Shown here in pieces: positions 1 through 9,348 of a stretch of DNA of 50,994 bases. Source of the DNA: Candidatus Benthicola marisminoris (GTDB taxonomy: Bacteria; Gemmatimonadota; Gemmatimonadetes; Palauibacterales; Palauibacteraceae); assembly GCA_023554335.1 (NCBI GenBank), contig JAMJQR010000113.1:1-50994 (forward strand). The letters are read 5' to 3'. The number at the start of each line of letters is the position of its first letter. Within the stretch, counting starts at the first letter, position 1. The translations under genes were made by a program, and so were the position numbers. The notes under the pieces were generated by a model. That model was given only the letters and a program-made list of their open reading frames with translations. It was not told the DNA's origin and did no database searches.

Positions 1-1644
1 GAGGGACCCGAGATGCGCTTCCACGGCGGGGCGCAGCTCGCGCGGGGCCTCCACCGCGTCGGCCAGGACGCCGACGACACCGTGTTCCGCTCCGAGATCG
101 TCCAGGAGATCGGCAACCACGGGAGGCAGGTCACGACCTTCCGCCAGCATCGAGGCAAGACCGGCCGCCACGGCCGCCGTCGACGCAATGTCGCTCTTCA
201 GCGCTCCGACCCGGTCCCTCTCCCGCCGGAGGCGCTCGCGCAATTCCTGGTCTGCCGCTCGTGCCTCGGCCACCTTGCGCTCGAGATCCGCGAGGGCATC
301 CGACTCCTGCCCTGCTGCCGCGTCGATCTCGTGGACTCGACGCTCCGCATCGGCAACTGTGTTCCGCAGTGCCTCGACTTCCTCTTCGCGGCGATCCAGC
401 TCCCGTTGCCACTCACGGGCACGCTCCCGAATCGCCTCGCCCTCGGCCTCGAGCGCTCCGGCCTCCCGAATGACCTGCGCGAGCTCTGCTAGCGCCGCCT
501 GCTCGCGTCCCTCGACCTTCTGACGATCGACGCGCAGGCTCTCCACGGCCGCTTCGAGCGCCTTCGCCACCGCGTCCCTGTCCCGGAGTTCACCCTCGGA
601 GGTCGCAATCTCCCCCTCGAGCCGCCGGGCTTCCTCCTCCAGGACCAGGCGCCGGCCCGCGATCCCCTGCAGCTCCACCCCGATGGCCTGGATCCGCCCC
701 TCAGCCGCGGAGACCCGTTCCGTGGAGAGGAGGCGTTCCCGCTCGAGCAGCTCGGCGCGGGTCCTCGTGCTCTCCAGGTCTGCGGCCACTGCCGAACGCT
801 CCCTCTCCCTCTCGACGAGCTGCAGCCTCAGGGTCTCGGCTTCCGTCTCCGCCCGGCGCAAGTGCGCCTCCTTCTCGGGCTGGCTGCGCTTCAGTGCGAG
901 GAGTTCCGCCTCCGCTTCCCCGAGCCGGACCTCCATCGAATCCAGGCGCGCCGCTGCCACGGCCACATCCAGCTGCAAGCGGCGCTCGCGAAGGTCTTCG
1001 TACTTCCTGGCTCTGCCGCGCTGGCGCCCGAGTGAACGCACTTTGCTGCGGACCTCGCCCAGCACGTCCTCCAGGCGGTCGAGGTCATGTTCTGCCTGGT
1101 CCAGGCGGCGCAGGGCCGTGCGGCGCCGGTCCTTGTAGCGTCCCACTTCGGCGGCTTCCTCGAACAGGGAACGCCGCTCCTCGGCGCGGTCCGAGAGGAT
1201 CGCGTCAATCATCCGCGCTTCGATGATCGAGTACGCGTTGGCCCCCAGGCCGGTATCCCGGCAGAGATCGTGGATATCCTTGAGCCTGCAGCTGGATCCG
1301 TTGAGCTGGTAGTCGGACTCGCCGCCGCGCAGGACCGTCCGGCCGATGACGACTTCCGGGTAGGGCACCGGAAGGACCCCGTCCTCGTTGGTCAGCGACA
1401 GCGCCACTTCCGCTCTGTGAATCGGCTTGCGGTGGGACGTCCCCTGGAAGATGGCTTCCTCCATCCGGCTCCCACGGATGGCCGTCGGCCTCTGCTCGCC
1501 GAGGACCCAGCGAAGCGCGTCCGAGATGTTCGACTTACCGCAACCGTTCGGGCCCACGATCGCCGTGATGCCCTCGTGCACCGAGATTTCCGTCCGATCG
1601 GCGAACGATTTGAATCCGTGCAGTGTGAGCTTCTTGATCTTCAA
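1..1644 (-). CDS. smc: Chromosome segregation protein SMC, N-terminal part (3' end beyond left window edge)
   Basis: Reverse-strand translation from a TTG at 1644 reads LKIKKLTLHGFKSFADRTEISVHEGITAIVGPNGCGKSNISDALRWVLGEQ, then hinge-proximal coiled coil; start overlaps the upstream stop (TTGA). Confidence 0.95.
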   Translation of the reverse strand, partial: MKIKKLTLHGFKSFADRTEISVHEGITAIVGPNGCGKSNISDALRWVLGEQRPTAIRGSRMEEAIFQGTSHRKPIHRAEVALSLTNEDGVLPVPYPEVVIGRTVLRGGESDYQLNGSSCRLKDIHDLCRDTGLGANAYSIIEARMIDAILSDRAEERRSLFEEAAEVGRYKDRRRTALRRLDQAEHDLDRLEDVLGEVRSKVRSLGRQRGRARKYEDLRERRLQLDVAVAAARLDSMEVRLGEAEAELLALKRSQPEKEAHLRRAETEAETLRLQLVERERERSAVAADLESTRTRAELLERERLLSTERVSAAEGRIQAIGVELQGIAGRRLVLEEEARRLEGEIATSEGELRDRDAVAKALEAAVESLRVDRQKVEGREQAALAELAQVIREAGALEAEGEAIRERAREWQRELDRREEEVEALRNTVADAERRVHEIDAAAGQESDALADLERKVAEARAADQELRERLRRERDRVGALKSDIASTAAVAAGLASMLAEGRDLPPVVADLLDDLGAEHGVVGVLADAVEAPRELRPAVEAHLGSL

Positions 1645-3077
1645 CTGGGCTCGCCTCTCCTGGCTACGAGCGTAACACCCAGACCCGCAGCAGAGAGAAT
1701 GCTGTCCGCGGGCGCGGAGGCCGCCTCGGATTCGTACGCCCCGGAGTAGAGTCGGTACGCTGCCTCGGTCGAATCGCCTACCGAAAGCACATAAGCGGGC
1801 AGCCCCGCCTCGTGCAAGCGGTCGCGCTCCGCGTCCGCATCCTCGCGAGATCGGTATTCACCCAGGGACAGCGCCCAGGTCGTCGGCCGCATGTCCCAAT
1901 CGCGCTCACGCTCTTTGATGCCATCCTCCACCAGGCGCGCCATGAGAGCCCGCGCCCCCTCCCGGTCCTCGAGGGCCCCGGCGAATACTCGGTAGTACAG
2001 CCGGCCGCGCACCGGGGTAGGGGCTACGAAGGCCAGTTCGCCCGCCCGCAAAACCTGGTTTCGTTTGGCCGCCGCGTCCTCCCAGGCAACCGAGCTCGCT
2101 ACCAGCACGGAATACGGGAGCTCGACCCCGACCTCCCCCGGCGGGGAGGTTTCGACGGCGCCGATCGCGGTGTCCTCTGCGGTCGCTTCCACAGGCTGCT
2201 CCCGCGGAGTGCCCGGGGGCGGCTGTGTCATCGTCGAGGCCTGCGAGGGCTCGTCCAGGTCCTCCTGGAAAGCCGGCCAGCCCGAGAGCCCCTGCCACAC
2301 CAGCCAGACCGCCAGGATCGCCGCCAGCCACACGACGACTACCCCTCCCGCACCCCGGAGGAAATCGCGCTGCCTCACCCTGGCGATCCATGCCGCCAGA
2401 CCGCCGGTTGGTCGCCTTGGCGCCCGGCTCTCGGCCACGATCGCCGGAGTGCCCTTCGCCCGGCTGAAGCCACCGGTGCCCGCCGTCGAGGGTCGGGCGG
2501 CAGGGCCGGCGCCAGAGGGAGAGGGAGTGACCTCGACGCGCGCCAGCACCCGGATCCCCGGTGGGACGCCAGCCGGTAGCCGATCCGTTCCGAGGAGGAC
2601 CAGCCCGTCGAATCCGGGACCGTCGTGGGCGGACAGGACCTGGATCAGCTCCGCCACCTGGTCCGCTTCAGCCACGAGCAGCAGGGTGCCACCGCGGCCC
2701 CCGGCGTCCAGAAGGTGCCGAAATGCCGGAGAACGGCCGAGGTCGGCGGCAGACATGGGGGTCGCACCCGCGGGAACCAGCAAAAAGGACCGTCCGGGCG
2801 GGTGCGCCGCCACGTCCTTCACACGACACTCGCCACGAACGACCTCGGACAGGCCTCGCCCGCCCTGCTCCAGGTCCGTGAGGTCCCCCGCTCCCGCAAC
2901 GTCGGTCGCCAGGCTGACCAGCAGCGTGCGTGGCCTGTGACTCGCGACCAGCTCCGCCATCTCGAGCGTCGCTCTGCCGGGACCGCCCTCGGCTTCCCGA
3001 GATACGACCAGCAGAACTCGACGCGCCGTCTCGGGCAACCAACCGAGGTCCGCCGCGGTGCCGTCGCTCTCGATCAT
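1641..3077 (-). CDS. SPOR-domain membrane protein with N-terminal degenerate CpsD/ParA-like P-loop fold
   Basis: ORF 478 aa; N-term LLVVSREAEGGPGRATLEMAELVA resembles a MinD/CpsD-type P-loop lacking Lys; central TM (VVVVWLAAILAVWLVWQGL); C-term SPOR-like repeats (YYRVFAGALEDREGARAL, TWALSLGEYRSREDADAERDRL). Confidence 0.65.
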   Translation of the reverse strand: MIESDGTAADLGWLPETARRVLLVVSREAEGGPGRATLEMAELVASHRPRTLLVSLATDVAGAGDLTDLEQGGRGLSEVVRGECRVKDVAAHPPGRSFLLVPAGATPMSAADLGRSPAFRHLLDAGGRGGTLLLVAEADQVAELIQVLSAHDGPGFDGLVLLGTDRLPAGVPPGIRVLARVEVTPSPSGAGPAARPSTAGTGGFSRAKGTPAIVAESRAPRRPTGGLAAWIARVRQRDFLRGAGGVVVVWLAAILAVWLVWQGLSGWPAFQEDLDEPSQASTMTQPPPGTPREQPVEATAEDTAIGAVETSPPGEVGVELPYSVLVASSVAWEDAAAKRNQVLRAGELAFVAPTPVRGRLYYRVFAGALEDREGARALMARLVEDGIKERERDWDMRPTTWALSLGEYRSREDADAERDRLHEAGLPAYVLSVGDSTEAAYRLYSGAYESEAASAPADSILSAAGLGVTLVARRGEPS

Positions 3078-3096
3078 CTTTCCCGCTCGATCAGGG

Positions 3097-4647
3097 CTAC
3101 TCCTCCTGCGTCCGGCGAGCGGCGGCGACCTCGGTGACCCACGCTTCCAGCCGTCGTTCCCTCAAGAGCTGTCGCGCGGCGGCCTCGGCCTCAGAGCGCG
3201 ACCGATACGGACCGACCAGCCCTCGGAACCACGTGCGTCCCGCTTCATCGGGGAAGCTCTGGACCTGGGTCGCGAAACCCGCCTGCTCCAGCGACTGAAC
3301 GAGATCGCGAATCCCCCCGGACTGCCTGGCCGATCCCACGATCGCGTAGAAGCCGGGAGGGGGGCCGGGCGCAGCCGGCGCCATCTGCCGGTCTCTCAGA
3401 CCGGGCACGATTTCCTCCGCGGCCGCCGAGTCTGGGCCCGCGACCTCGGCAGGGGGAACGGCCGGTTCTTCCGCCTCGCCCGTCAGACGGTCCGCAGTGA
3501 CGGTGGCCCGGGCCGGGTTCCACTGCATCGGAAGCCACCATCGTTCGCCGCCGGCGTCATCCACCACGGTAGCGGTCCCCGAGGCGCCTCCGGCCATGAC
3601 CACCGCCCCGTCCGAGACGGCCAGCACCGCACCTCCGGGGAGTCCAATGGGAAGGTCCGGCCGCCACTCGGCGGGAACTCGAGCTGCAGCTCCACCCCCG
3701 ACCGGCAGACGGGAGACCCGGTCACCCTGAGCCACGAGTATTCCCTCGCCAAACAGCGTCGGCCGCATGTTGGAGGTCGAAACGGCGAGATCCGCGATCG
3801 TACGGCTCGTGAGATTGAACCGGTTGACCGCGACCACGCGCGGCGGATCGTCCAGCGCCAGATAGATCTCATGCGTCGAGGGCGACGTGGACATCGCCGT
3901 AATCGGCGACCCGAGGTCCAAACTTCCCGCGCGTTCGATGGGCGACACGGTGAAGACCTCGATGGCCTGCTGTGCGGCCGTCGTGAACACGGCTCGGCGG
4001 CCCCACGCGGTCACGATGCCCGGCGCGCGCGCATCCGCCGTCCCGGTCTCGACCGGCGCGTCCTCGTCTCTTCGCAGAAGCCAGATCTCCCGCTGGCCGG
4101 TGTCCGCCTCCAGGGCCACCAAAACTCCGCCCTCGGCGGGAGAAGCCCACGCGACCTGCCGCTCCATGGAATAGCGCCATACACCCTCGGGGGCGATCTC
4201 GACCAGCGAGCCGTCCGCTCCCACGTAGAGCCCAACCGACCGGTCCCCCGCCCAGGTGGCCTCGGACGGGACCTCGCCCACCTGAAGCAGCAGGTCGGAC
4301 TCGGGATCGTAGGAATGGAGGGTCCCCTCGGCAGTACGGAGGATGATCCGGCCGCCCCGCAGCGTGTGCGCGTCGACAGAGGCCGGCAGCTCAGTGCGCC
4401 CCGTCCAGACCACACGCTCCGGATCCGTCAGATCTCGGGCTTCCGCGACGCCTCCAGCGATGGGCAGGCTGACGAGGCTCCATTGATCCGCCGTGCTGCC
4501 TACGACCAGGTTAACGCCACGCGGGGCTGCCTCCGGAGGAAGCTCCGTAGAGTCGGGCGCCGTGTCGCACCCGCTCATCAGGACCGCGGTCAGCAGCGCG
4601 GCGCCACGCAGGGCGGCACGCTGGATCCAGCACGGAGTCTGCTTCAA
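3097..4647 (-). CDS. SPOR-domain lipoprotein with beta-propeller-like central region
   Basis: ORF 3097..4707; likely TTG start at 4647 with upstream AGGAAGAG; lipobox LMSGC; repetitive beta-strand-like central region; C-terminal SPOR domain GFYAIVGSARQSGGIRDLVQSLEQAGFATQVQSFPDEAGRTWFRGLVGPYRS. Confidence 0.65.
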   Translation of the reverse strand: MKQTPCWIQRAALRGAALLTAVLMSGCDTAPDSTELPPEAAPRGVNLVVGSTADQWSLVSLPIAGGVAEARDLTDPERVVWTGRTELPASVDAHTLRGGRIILRTAEGTLHSYDPESDLLLQVGEVPSEATWAGDRSVGLYVGADGSLVEIAPEGVWRYSMERQVAWASPAEGGVLVALEADTGQREIWLLRRDEDAPVETGTADARAPGIVTAWGRRAVFTTAAQQAIEVFTVSPIERAGSLDLGSPITAMSTSPSTHEIYLALDDPPRVVAVNRFNLTSRTIADLAVSTSNMRPTLFGEGILVAQGDRVSRLPVGGGAAARVPAEWRPDLPIGLPGGAVLAVSDGAVVMAGGASGTATVVDDAGGERWWLPMQWNPARATVTADRLTGEAEEPAVPPAEVAGPDSAAAEEIVPGLRDRQMAPAAPGPPPGFYAIVGSARQSGGIRDLVQSLEQAGFATQVQSFPDEAGRTWFRGLVGPYRSRSEAEAAARQLLRERRLEAWVTEVAAARRTQEE

Positions 4648-4657
4648 AGCTCTTCCT

Positions 4658-5002
4658 CTATTCCACGGCCAGAGCCGGGGCATCTCCCCAGAGCCGTTCC
4701 AGCTCATAGTAGTCTCGTACCCGTGGCAGGAACACGTGGACCACGAGCGTGATGTAGTCGAGTAGAATCCACGTCGCCGCCGACTTTCCCTCGACGCCGG
4801 CGGGCCGATAGCCCGACGCTCGCAGGCGCTCCAGAATGTTGTCCGCGATGGCCCTTGAATGCGTGTCTGAGTCGCCGCTCGCGATGAGGAACCAGTCCGT
4901 TGCGTCCGAGAGGCCCCTCAGGTCCATCAACAAAGGCTCCCGGGCGTTACGCTCGAGGGCGGCCTCGACGGCCAACACCACCTCCGGCGGACGCTGCTCC
5001 AT
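4658..5002 (-). CDS. rsfS: Ribosome silencing factor RsfS
   Basis: MEQRPPEVVLAVEAALERNAREPLLMDLRGLSDATDWFLIASGDSDTHSRAIADNILERLR...YITLVVHVFLPRVRDYYELERLWGDAP is typical RsfS; internal ATG chosen. Confidence 0.92.
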   Translation of the reverse strand: MEQRPPEVVLAVEAALERNAREPLLMDLRGLSDATDWFLIASGDSDTHSRAIADNILERLRASGYRPAGVEGKSAATWILLDYITLVVHVFLPRVRDYYELERLWGDAPALAVE

Positions 5003-5122
5003 CGCCTTTCCCGTCTCATTCCGGCTGTTCGACACGCAACCTCTCCAGTGGTGGATGGAACCGTCGCTGCGAGAGAGAGTCTCGTCTCTCGCAATCGGGC
5101 CGTCCATGTGCTGGGAATCGAC

Positions 5123-6988
5123 TCACTCTTCCACCTGGTAGGCAACCGCCCAGGCTCCCGGGCCCGTGTGCACCGCCAGCGATGCGTTCGTGGGGGCGCT
5201 GAGTATTTCGACCGGATCGAAGCGCGCCTCCATCTCGCTGACCAGGGCCGCGGCCACATCGGGAACGGCAAAATGGGACACCCCAAGTCGATACCGGCTG
5301 GCGCCGGCGAGGCGTTCTTCCAGCAGCAGCATGACCTGCTCGAGCAGACCTTCCGTACCCCTCGCGGTTCCCGCCTTGATCACCCGACCCTTGTCGTCCA
5401 GCGAGAGGATCGGCTTGAGGTCGAGCAGACCACCGAGCCAGGCCTTGGCTCTCCCGACCCGGCCGGAGCGCAGAAGGTACTCGAACGTGTTCACCGTGAG
5501 GAAGATGTTGGACCGATCCCGAACGGCCCGCACTTCCGCTGCCACCTCCTCGAGGCTGTGGCCATCGTCCAGGAGCTCCACCGCCCGCGCCACCAGGAGG
5601 CCCACGCCGAGCGAGCCCGACCGGGAGTCGATCGCCTCCGACGGCACATCGAACTCCCTCATCGCCGCCGCCGCCGACCCGTACGTCCCTGAGAGCCCCC
5701 CACTGACGAAGATCCCCAGCAGCTCCTCGGCCCCGCGTTCGAGGGCCATTCGGTATCGGTCCACGAACACGGAAGGCGCGGGCTGCGACGTAGTCGGAGA
5801 CGGAGAGCCCGGAGTCGTCATGAAATCCTTGAGCGCTTCTCCGGTCAGGTCGACGCCATCGCGATAGGTCTCATCGCCCACCATCACCTGGAGCGGTACG
5901 ACGGTTACCCCGTGCCGCTCCGCCCACTCGTGCGGAAGATCCGCGGCCGAGTCCGTCACTACCGCGACGTGCCGGCCGGCCCCGACCAGATGAGTGTCCT
6001 CGATTACCTCCGACACGATCTCGCCAAACCCGCTAAGAAGAGCGCGGACGGCCTCGGGCTCATCCGCGTGGATGTGCACCTTGGCCACGCTTCCGGTCCG
6101 GATCACGATCGTGGACGTTCCCATCTCCTGCAGTGTCCGGCGCAGCTCATCCGACTCAGGGACGCCCTCCCCCCGAACTGCAATCTGCGTACAGAAACGG
6201 CCCTCGTTCGCTCCGTATCCGGCCTCGCGGGCGACATACAGCGACGGTCGGTCTGCTCCGTGCGTACGCTCCAGCGGCGCTTCGTAGATCACGTCTCCCG
6301 GCGCGTGACCCTCGATGTAATGGACGACGCCCTGAAAGAAGGACACGAAGCCCTTGGCTCCGGCGTCCACGACGTCGGCCTCCCTCAGCACCGGCAGCAG
6401 GTCTTTGGTCCGCTGCAGCGACCGCTCGGCGGCCGACTGCAGATCCCGCAACCACAGATACATGTCCTGTCGGGAGTGGGCTCGACGTTTCGCCTCTGAT
6501 GCGAGGTCCCGGGCCACGGTGATGATCGTGCCTTCCCGGGGATCCTCGAGAACATCGTGAAGAGACTCGGCGGCCACGGAAAGGGCTTCCGCGATGTCCC
6601 TGGGGCCTACCCGGAGGCGGCGGCCGATGCTCTCCGAGAAGCCCAGAAGGTACCGGGAAAAGAGCATACCCGAATTGCCACGAGCCCCAAGCACACCGGC
6701 TTCGGCCGCGACCCCGGCCACCTCCGCGAACGAATCGCTGCGCACGCTTCGAACCGCGTCCGAGATGGACCGCAGAGTAAGCGTGAGGTTCGTGCCGGTG
6801 TCACCGTCCGGGACCGGGAAGACGTTGATCCGGTCGAGCTCCGCTCGCTGGCGGCCCACATAAGCCGCACCGGCGAGGAACCCCCGTCGAAGGCGGTGGC
6901 CGTCGAGATACGCGATGCGGACGCGTGGACGCTCTCCTGCCAACACAGGATCAGGGCCTCTCGTCTGGGACTCAGAGTGGTGGCTCAA
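5123..6988 (-). CDS. DAK2 (FakA-like) - DegV (FakB-like) fusion protein
   Basis: 621 aa; N-term INVFPVPDGDTGTNLTLTLRS...GARGNSGMLFSRYL (DAK2/FakA); C-term VAVVTDSAADLPHEWAERHGVTVVPLQVMVGDETYRDGVDL...TTSQPAPSVFVDRYR...FVSGGLSGTYGSA (DegV/FakB). Confidence 0.9.
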   Translation of the reverse strand: MSHHSESQTRGPDPVLAGERPRVRIAYLDGHRLRRGFLAGAAYVGRQRAELDRINVFPVPDGDTGTNLTLTLRSISDAVRSVRSDSFAEVAGVAAEAGVLGARGNSGMLFSRYLLGFSESIGRRLRVGPRDIAEALSVAAESLHDVLEDPREGTIITVARDLASEAKRRAHSRQDMYLWLRDLQSAAERSLQRTKDLLPVLREADVVDAGAKGFVSFFQGVVHYIEGHAPGDVIYEAPLERTHGADRPSLYVAREAGYGANEGRFCTQIAVRGEGVPESDELRRTLQEMGTSTIVIRTGSVAKVHIHADEPEAVRALLSGFGEIVSEVIEDTHLVGAGRHVAVVTDSAADLPHEWAERHGVTVVPLQVMVGDETYRDGVDLTGEALKDFMTTPGSPSPTTSQPAPSVFVDRYRMALERGAEELLGIFVSGGLSGTYGSAAAAMREFDVPSEAIDSRSGSLGVGLLVARAVELLDDGHSLEEVAAEVRAVRDRSNIFLTVNTFEYLLRSGRVGRAKAWLGGLLDLKPILSLDDKGRVIKAGTARGTEGLLEQVMLLLEERLAGASRYRLGVSHFAVPDVAAALVSEMEARFDPVEILSAPTNASLAVHTGPGAWAVAYQVEE

Positions 6989-7010
6989 CCCCGGATTCCT
7001 CCAGTATCGA

Positions 7011-7027
7011 GGGCGGGGATCCCGCCC
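7011..7027. terminator. Perfect 7-bp GC hairpin between rplI and the DAK2-DegV gene
   Basis: GGGCGGG-GAT-CCCGCCC; no T-tract, so the terminator role is uncertain. Confidence 0.3.
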
Positions 7028-7047
7028 GCCTCAGGCCAGCGCAGGGA

Positions 7048-7518
7048 TCAGCTCTCGTCTTCACCCTCCGCGACGACCCACACCGTCACTTCGGGCCGCA
7101 CTTCTGCGTGCAGCCGAACCGTGACCTTGTACACACCGAGCTGCTTGATCGGCTCCTCGAGACGGATCAGATGCCTGTCCACCTCGAGCCCCTTCTCCGC
7201 AAGCGCTTCCGAGATGTCCGAAGCGGTCACCGAGCCGAAGAGCTTCCCTTCCTCCCCGGCGCGGACCGTGAAGCTAACCGATTGCCCCTCGATGCGCTCT
7301 GCGGCTGCCTTTGCTCGATCGAGCTCCCGCGCGGAGCGTTCCAGAATGTGACGGCGCTCCTCTTCGAAGCGCGCCTGGTTCGCATCCGTCGCCTCGTAGG
7401 CAATGCCCTGGGGAATAAGGAAGTTTCGAGCATAGCCCGGCTTCACGTCGACCACCTCGCCGATGTCGCCGAGATCGTCGACCGCCTGTCTCAGTATTAC
7501 CTGTACCATGTCCGCCAC
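7048..7518 (-). CDS. rplI: 50S ribosomal protein L9
   Basis: MVQVILRQAVDDLGDIGEVVDVKPGYARNFLIPQGIAYEAT; the first residues may be extra. Confidence 0.95.
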   Translation of the reverse strand: MADMVQVILRQAVDDLGDIGEVVDVKPGYARNFLIPQGIAYEATDANQARFEEERRHILERSARELDRAKAAAERIEGQSVSFTVRAGEEGKLFGSVTASDISEALAEKGLEVDRHLIRLEEPIKQLGVYKVTVRLHAEVRPEVTVWVVAEGEDES

Positions 7519-7573
7519 CCTTTACCTTGCATATCCAGCCGCTCCCGACGTATTGGCGCCGGCAGCGGCGCGT

Positions 7574-8518
7574 CTAAAGATCGTGGTCCGCGCTCGACCG
7601 CGACAGCCTCGCCCTGAGATCGACCCAGGTATCGCTGAGGCCGAGAACCAGGGCGGTCCCGAGGACCACGGGATACAGGAGTACCGCCGCCAGGGTCAGC
7701 AATATACCGCTCCACACCGAAGTAGCGGCGGCAGCGCCGATCCACATCAGAATCGCCACGCCCCTGAGGAGATACAGCCCGCCCATGAACAGTGTCGCAT
7801 TCTCACCCACCTGAAAAGCCATCCGCCCGAGAGGGAGAACGAGCAGCAACAGCCCCCCGATCAACAGCCAGACCAGATGGTGGCTGAAGCGAAAGTCGCG
7901 GATCGCGCGCGGGCTCTGGAAGCGGCCTGACAGCCTCTCGAAGCCGAACCAGGCCACACCGAGACCCGCCGCGGTAGCGAGCGACAGCATCGCCGGATAC
8001 ACATCCTGTTGGAACCCGACCCAGCGTTGTACGGCCGCCTGCAAGCGGTCGCGGACCTCGGGATCCGCGCTACCCTGCAGCTGCTCGAGTATGTTACCGG
8101 CCACGAGAGATGCCTGGCGGATCTCGCCCACCATCCACCAGTTGACTCCCTCGATCACCCCCGGTCGTACGATTCCGATCAGCAGCACCACGGCCGCCCC
8201 CACGACGATGGTCCAGAGCACGCGATCTAGCAGCCCTTCCAACTTCGTGAACGCCGTGACCGCCACGAACGCTCCCCCGGCGATCAGGCTCCAGGCCCGT
8301 GGAACGTACCACTCCATGCCGCCCGGGCGGCTGCCGGCGAAGGCGAGGCCCAGCACGACCGCGGCGACGGCCACGCTGAGCCAGTCATCGGACCGGAAAG
8401 CGAGAAGAAGCAGCGCGAACGGGACGAATACGAGCCAGATCGGACTGATGGGCGACAGCATGACTGTCACCATCACCAGCAGCGCCGCTCGAGTCAGCGT
8501 CCACCCGCGCTCGGTCAC
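7574..8518 (-). CDS. DUF2232/YybS-like multi-pass membrane protein
   Basis: Hydrophobic ORF between rplI and rpsR; GTG start at 8518 avoids overlap with rpsR; several TM segments. Confidence 0.65.
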   Translation of the reverse strand: MTERGWTLTRAALLVMVTVMLSPISPIWLVFVPFALLLLAFRSDDWLSVAVAAVVLGLAFAGSRPGGMEWYVPRAWSLIAGGAFVAVTAFTKLEGLLDRVLWTIVVGAAVVLLIGIVRPGVIEGVNWWMVGEIRQASLVAGNILEQLQGSADPEVRDRLQAAVQRWVGFQQDVYPAMLSLATAAGLGVAWFGFERLSGRFQSPRAIRDFRFSHHLVWLLIGGLLLLVLPLGRMAFQVGENATLFMGGLYLLRGVAILMWIGAAAATSVWSGILLTLAAVLLYPVVLGTALVLGLSDTWVDLRARLSRSSADHDL

Positions 8519-8549
8519 TAGATCGAGGCCTTTCCCCCGCCGTTCTGGC

Positions 8550-8768
8550 TCAGGAGTAGTAGCCCTGGATGTACGGGACGAGGGCCAGATAGCGTGCCCT
8601 CTTGATCGCTGTACCCAGCTGGCGCTGGTGACGGGCACACGTACCCGTCGCACGCCGCGGGAGGATCTTGCCGCGGTCGGTGATCAGGCGACCAAGCGTA
8701 TCGGCATCCTTATAGTCGATCCGCTCCACGTTTCGCTCGCAGAACTTACATACTTTTCGGAAAGCCAT
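8550..8768 (-). CDS. rpsR: 30S ribosomal protein S18
   Basis: [66 protein letters not shown]. Confidence 0.96.
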   Translation of the reverse strand: MAFRKVCKFCERNVERIDYKDADTLGRLITDRGKILPRRATGTCARHQRQLGTAIKRARYLALVPYIQGYYS

Positions 8769-9341
8769 CTATCGATCCTCCTCTTCTTCGTCACCCGTGT
8801 CCTCAGCGGCGGCGTCGCCTTCACCATCGTGAGCGGCGGCGTCGGCTTCGCCGGCCTCGGCGTCTTCGGCCTCGGCGTCGTCGCTCCCAGTTTCGTCGTC
8901 GGCCGCGTCATCGCCTGTGTCGTCCGCATCACCGTCTTCGGCCGCATCCGCTCCATTGTCCTCCGCGTCCGGCTTCGGCTGGTCGTCACCGCGCTTGTCG
9001 CGGTCACCGTCGCGGCGGTCGTCGCGGTCGTCCACGGCCGGCATGGGAAGCTCACCTTCCGAGAGCACGACGAGATGGCGCAGGAGATCCTCGTCCAGCT
9101 TGAGAACGCGCTCGTAGTCGGGCAGAACGGTGGGAGATGCGGTGAACTGGGTCACCACGTAGTAGCCGTTGTCGTTGCGGTCGATGGGATAGGCAAGCTG
9201 GCGCTTGCCCCAGTGCTCGACTGCTGTGATCTCACTTCCATCGGAGGCGAGGATCTTCGCATGATAGCCCTCGAGCCGGGCCTCGATCTCTTCGGTCGTC
9301 AGGGACGACTTGAAGATGTACACGACTTCATAGTCCCGCAT
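8769..9341 (-). CDS. rpsF: 30S ribosomal protein S6 with ~90-aa acidic C-terminal extension
   Basis: MRDYEVVYIFKSSLTTEEIEARLEGYHAKILASDGSEITAVEHWGKRQLAYPIDRNDNGYYVVTQF is the S6 core; the tail is Asp/Glu/Ala-rich. Confidence 0.94.
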   Translation of the reverse strand: MRDYEVVYIFKSSLTTEEIEARLEGYHAKILASDGSEITAVEHWGKRQLAYPIDRNDNGYYVVTQFTASPTVLPDYERVLKLDEDLLRHLVVLSEGELPMPAVDDRDDRRDGDRDKRGDDQPKPDAEDNGADAAEDGDADDTGDDAADDETGSDDAEAEDAEAGEADAAAHDGEGDAAAEDTGDEEEEDR

Positions 9342-9348
9342 TACGTCG

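Noticed and set aside
13-1138. Several plus-strand ORFs (13..492, 188..523, 683..1138)
   Set aside because: Antisense to smc; Ser/Arg-rich translations are GC-bias artefacts while the minus frame reads as SMC.
1087-4752. Long plus-strand ORFs such as 1087..1749, 1812..2579, 3058..4752
   Set aside because: Antisense to the smc start region and the SPOR genes; low-complexity Arg-rich translations with no recognisable domain.
8790-9050. Tandem-repeat-like GC-rich stretch
   Set aside because: Explained by the Asp/Glu/Ala low-complexity tail of S6 rather than a separate repeat element.
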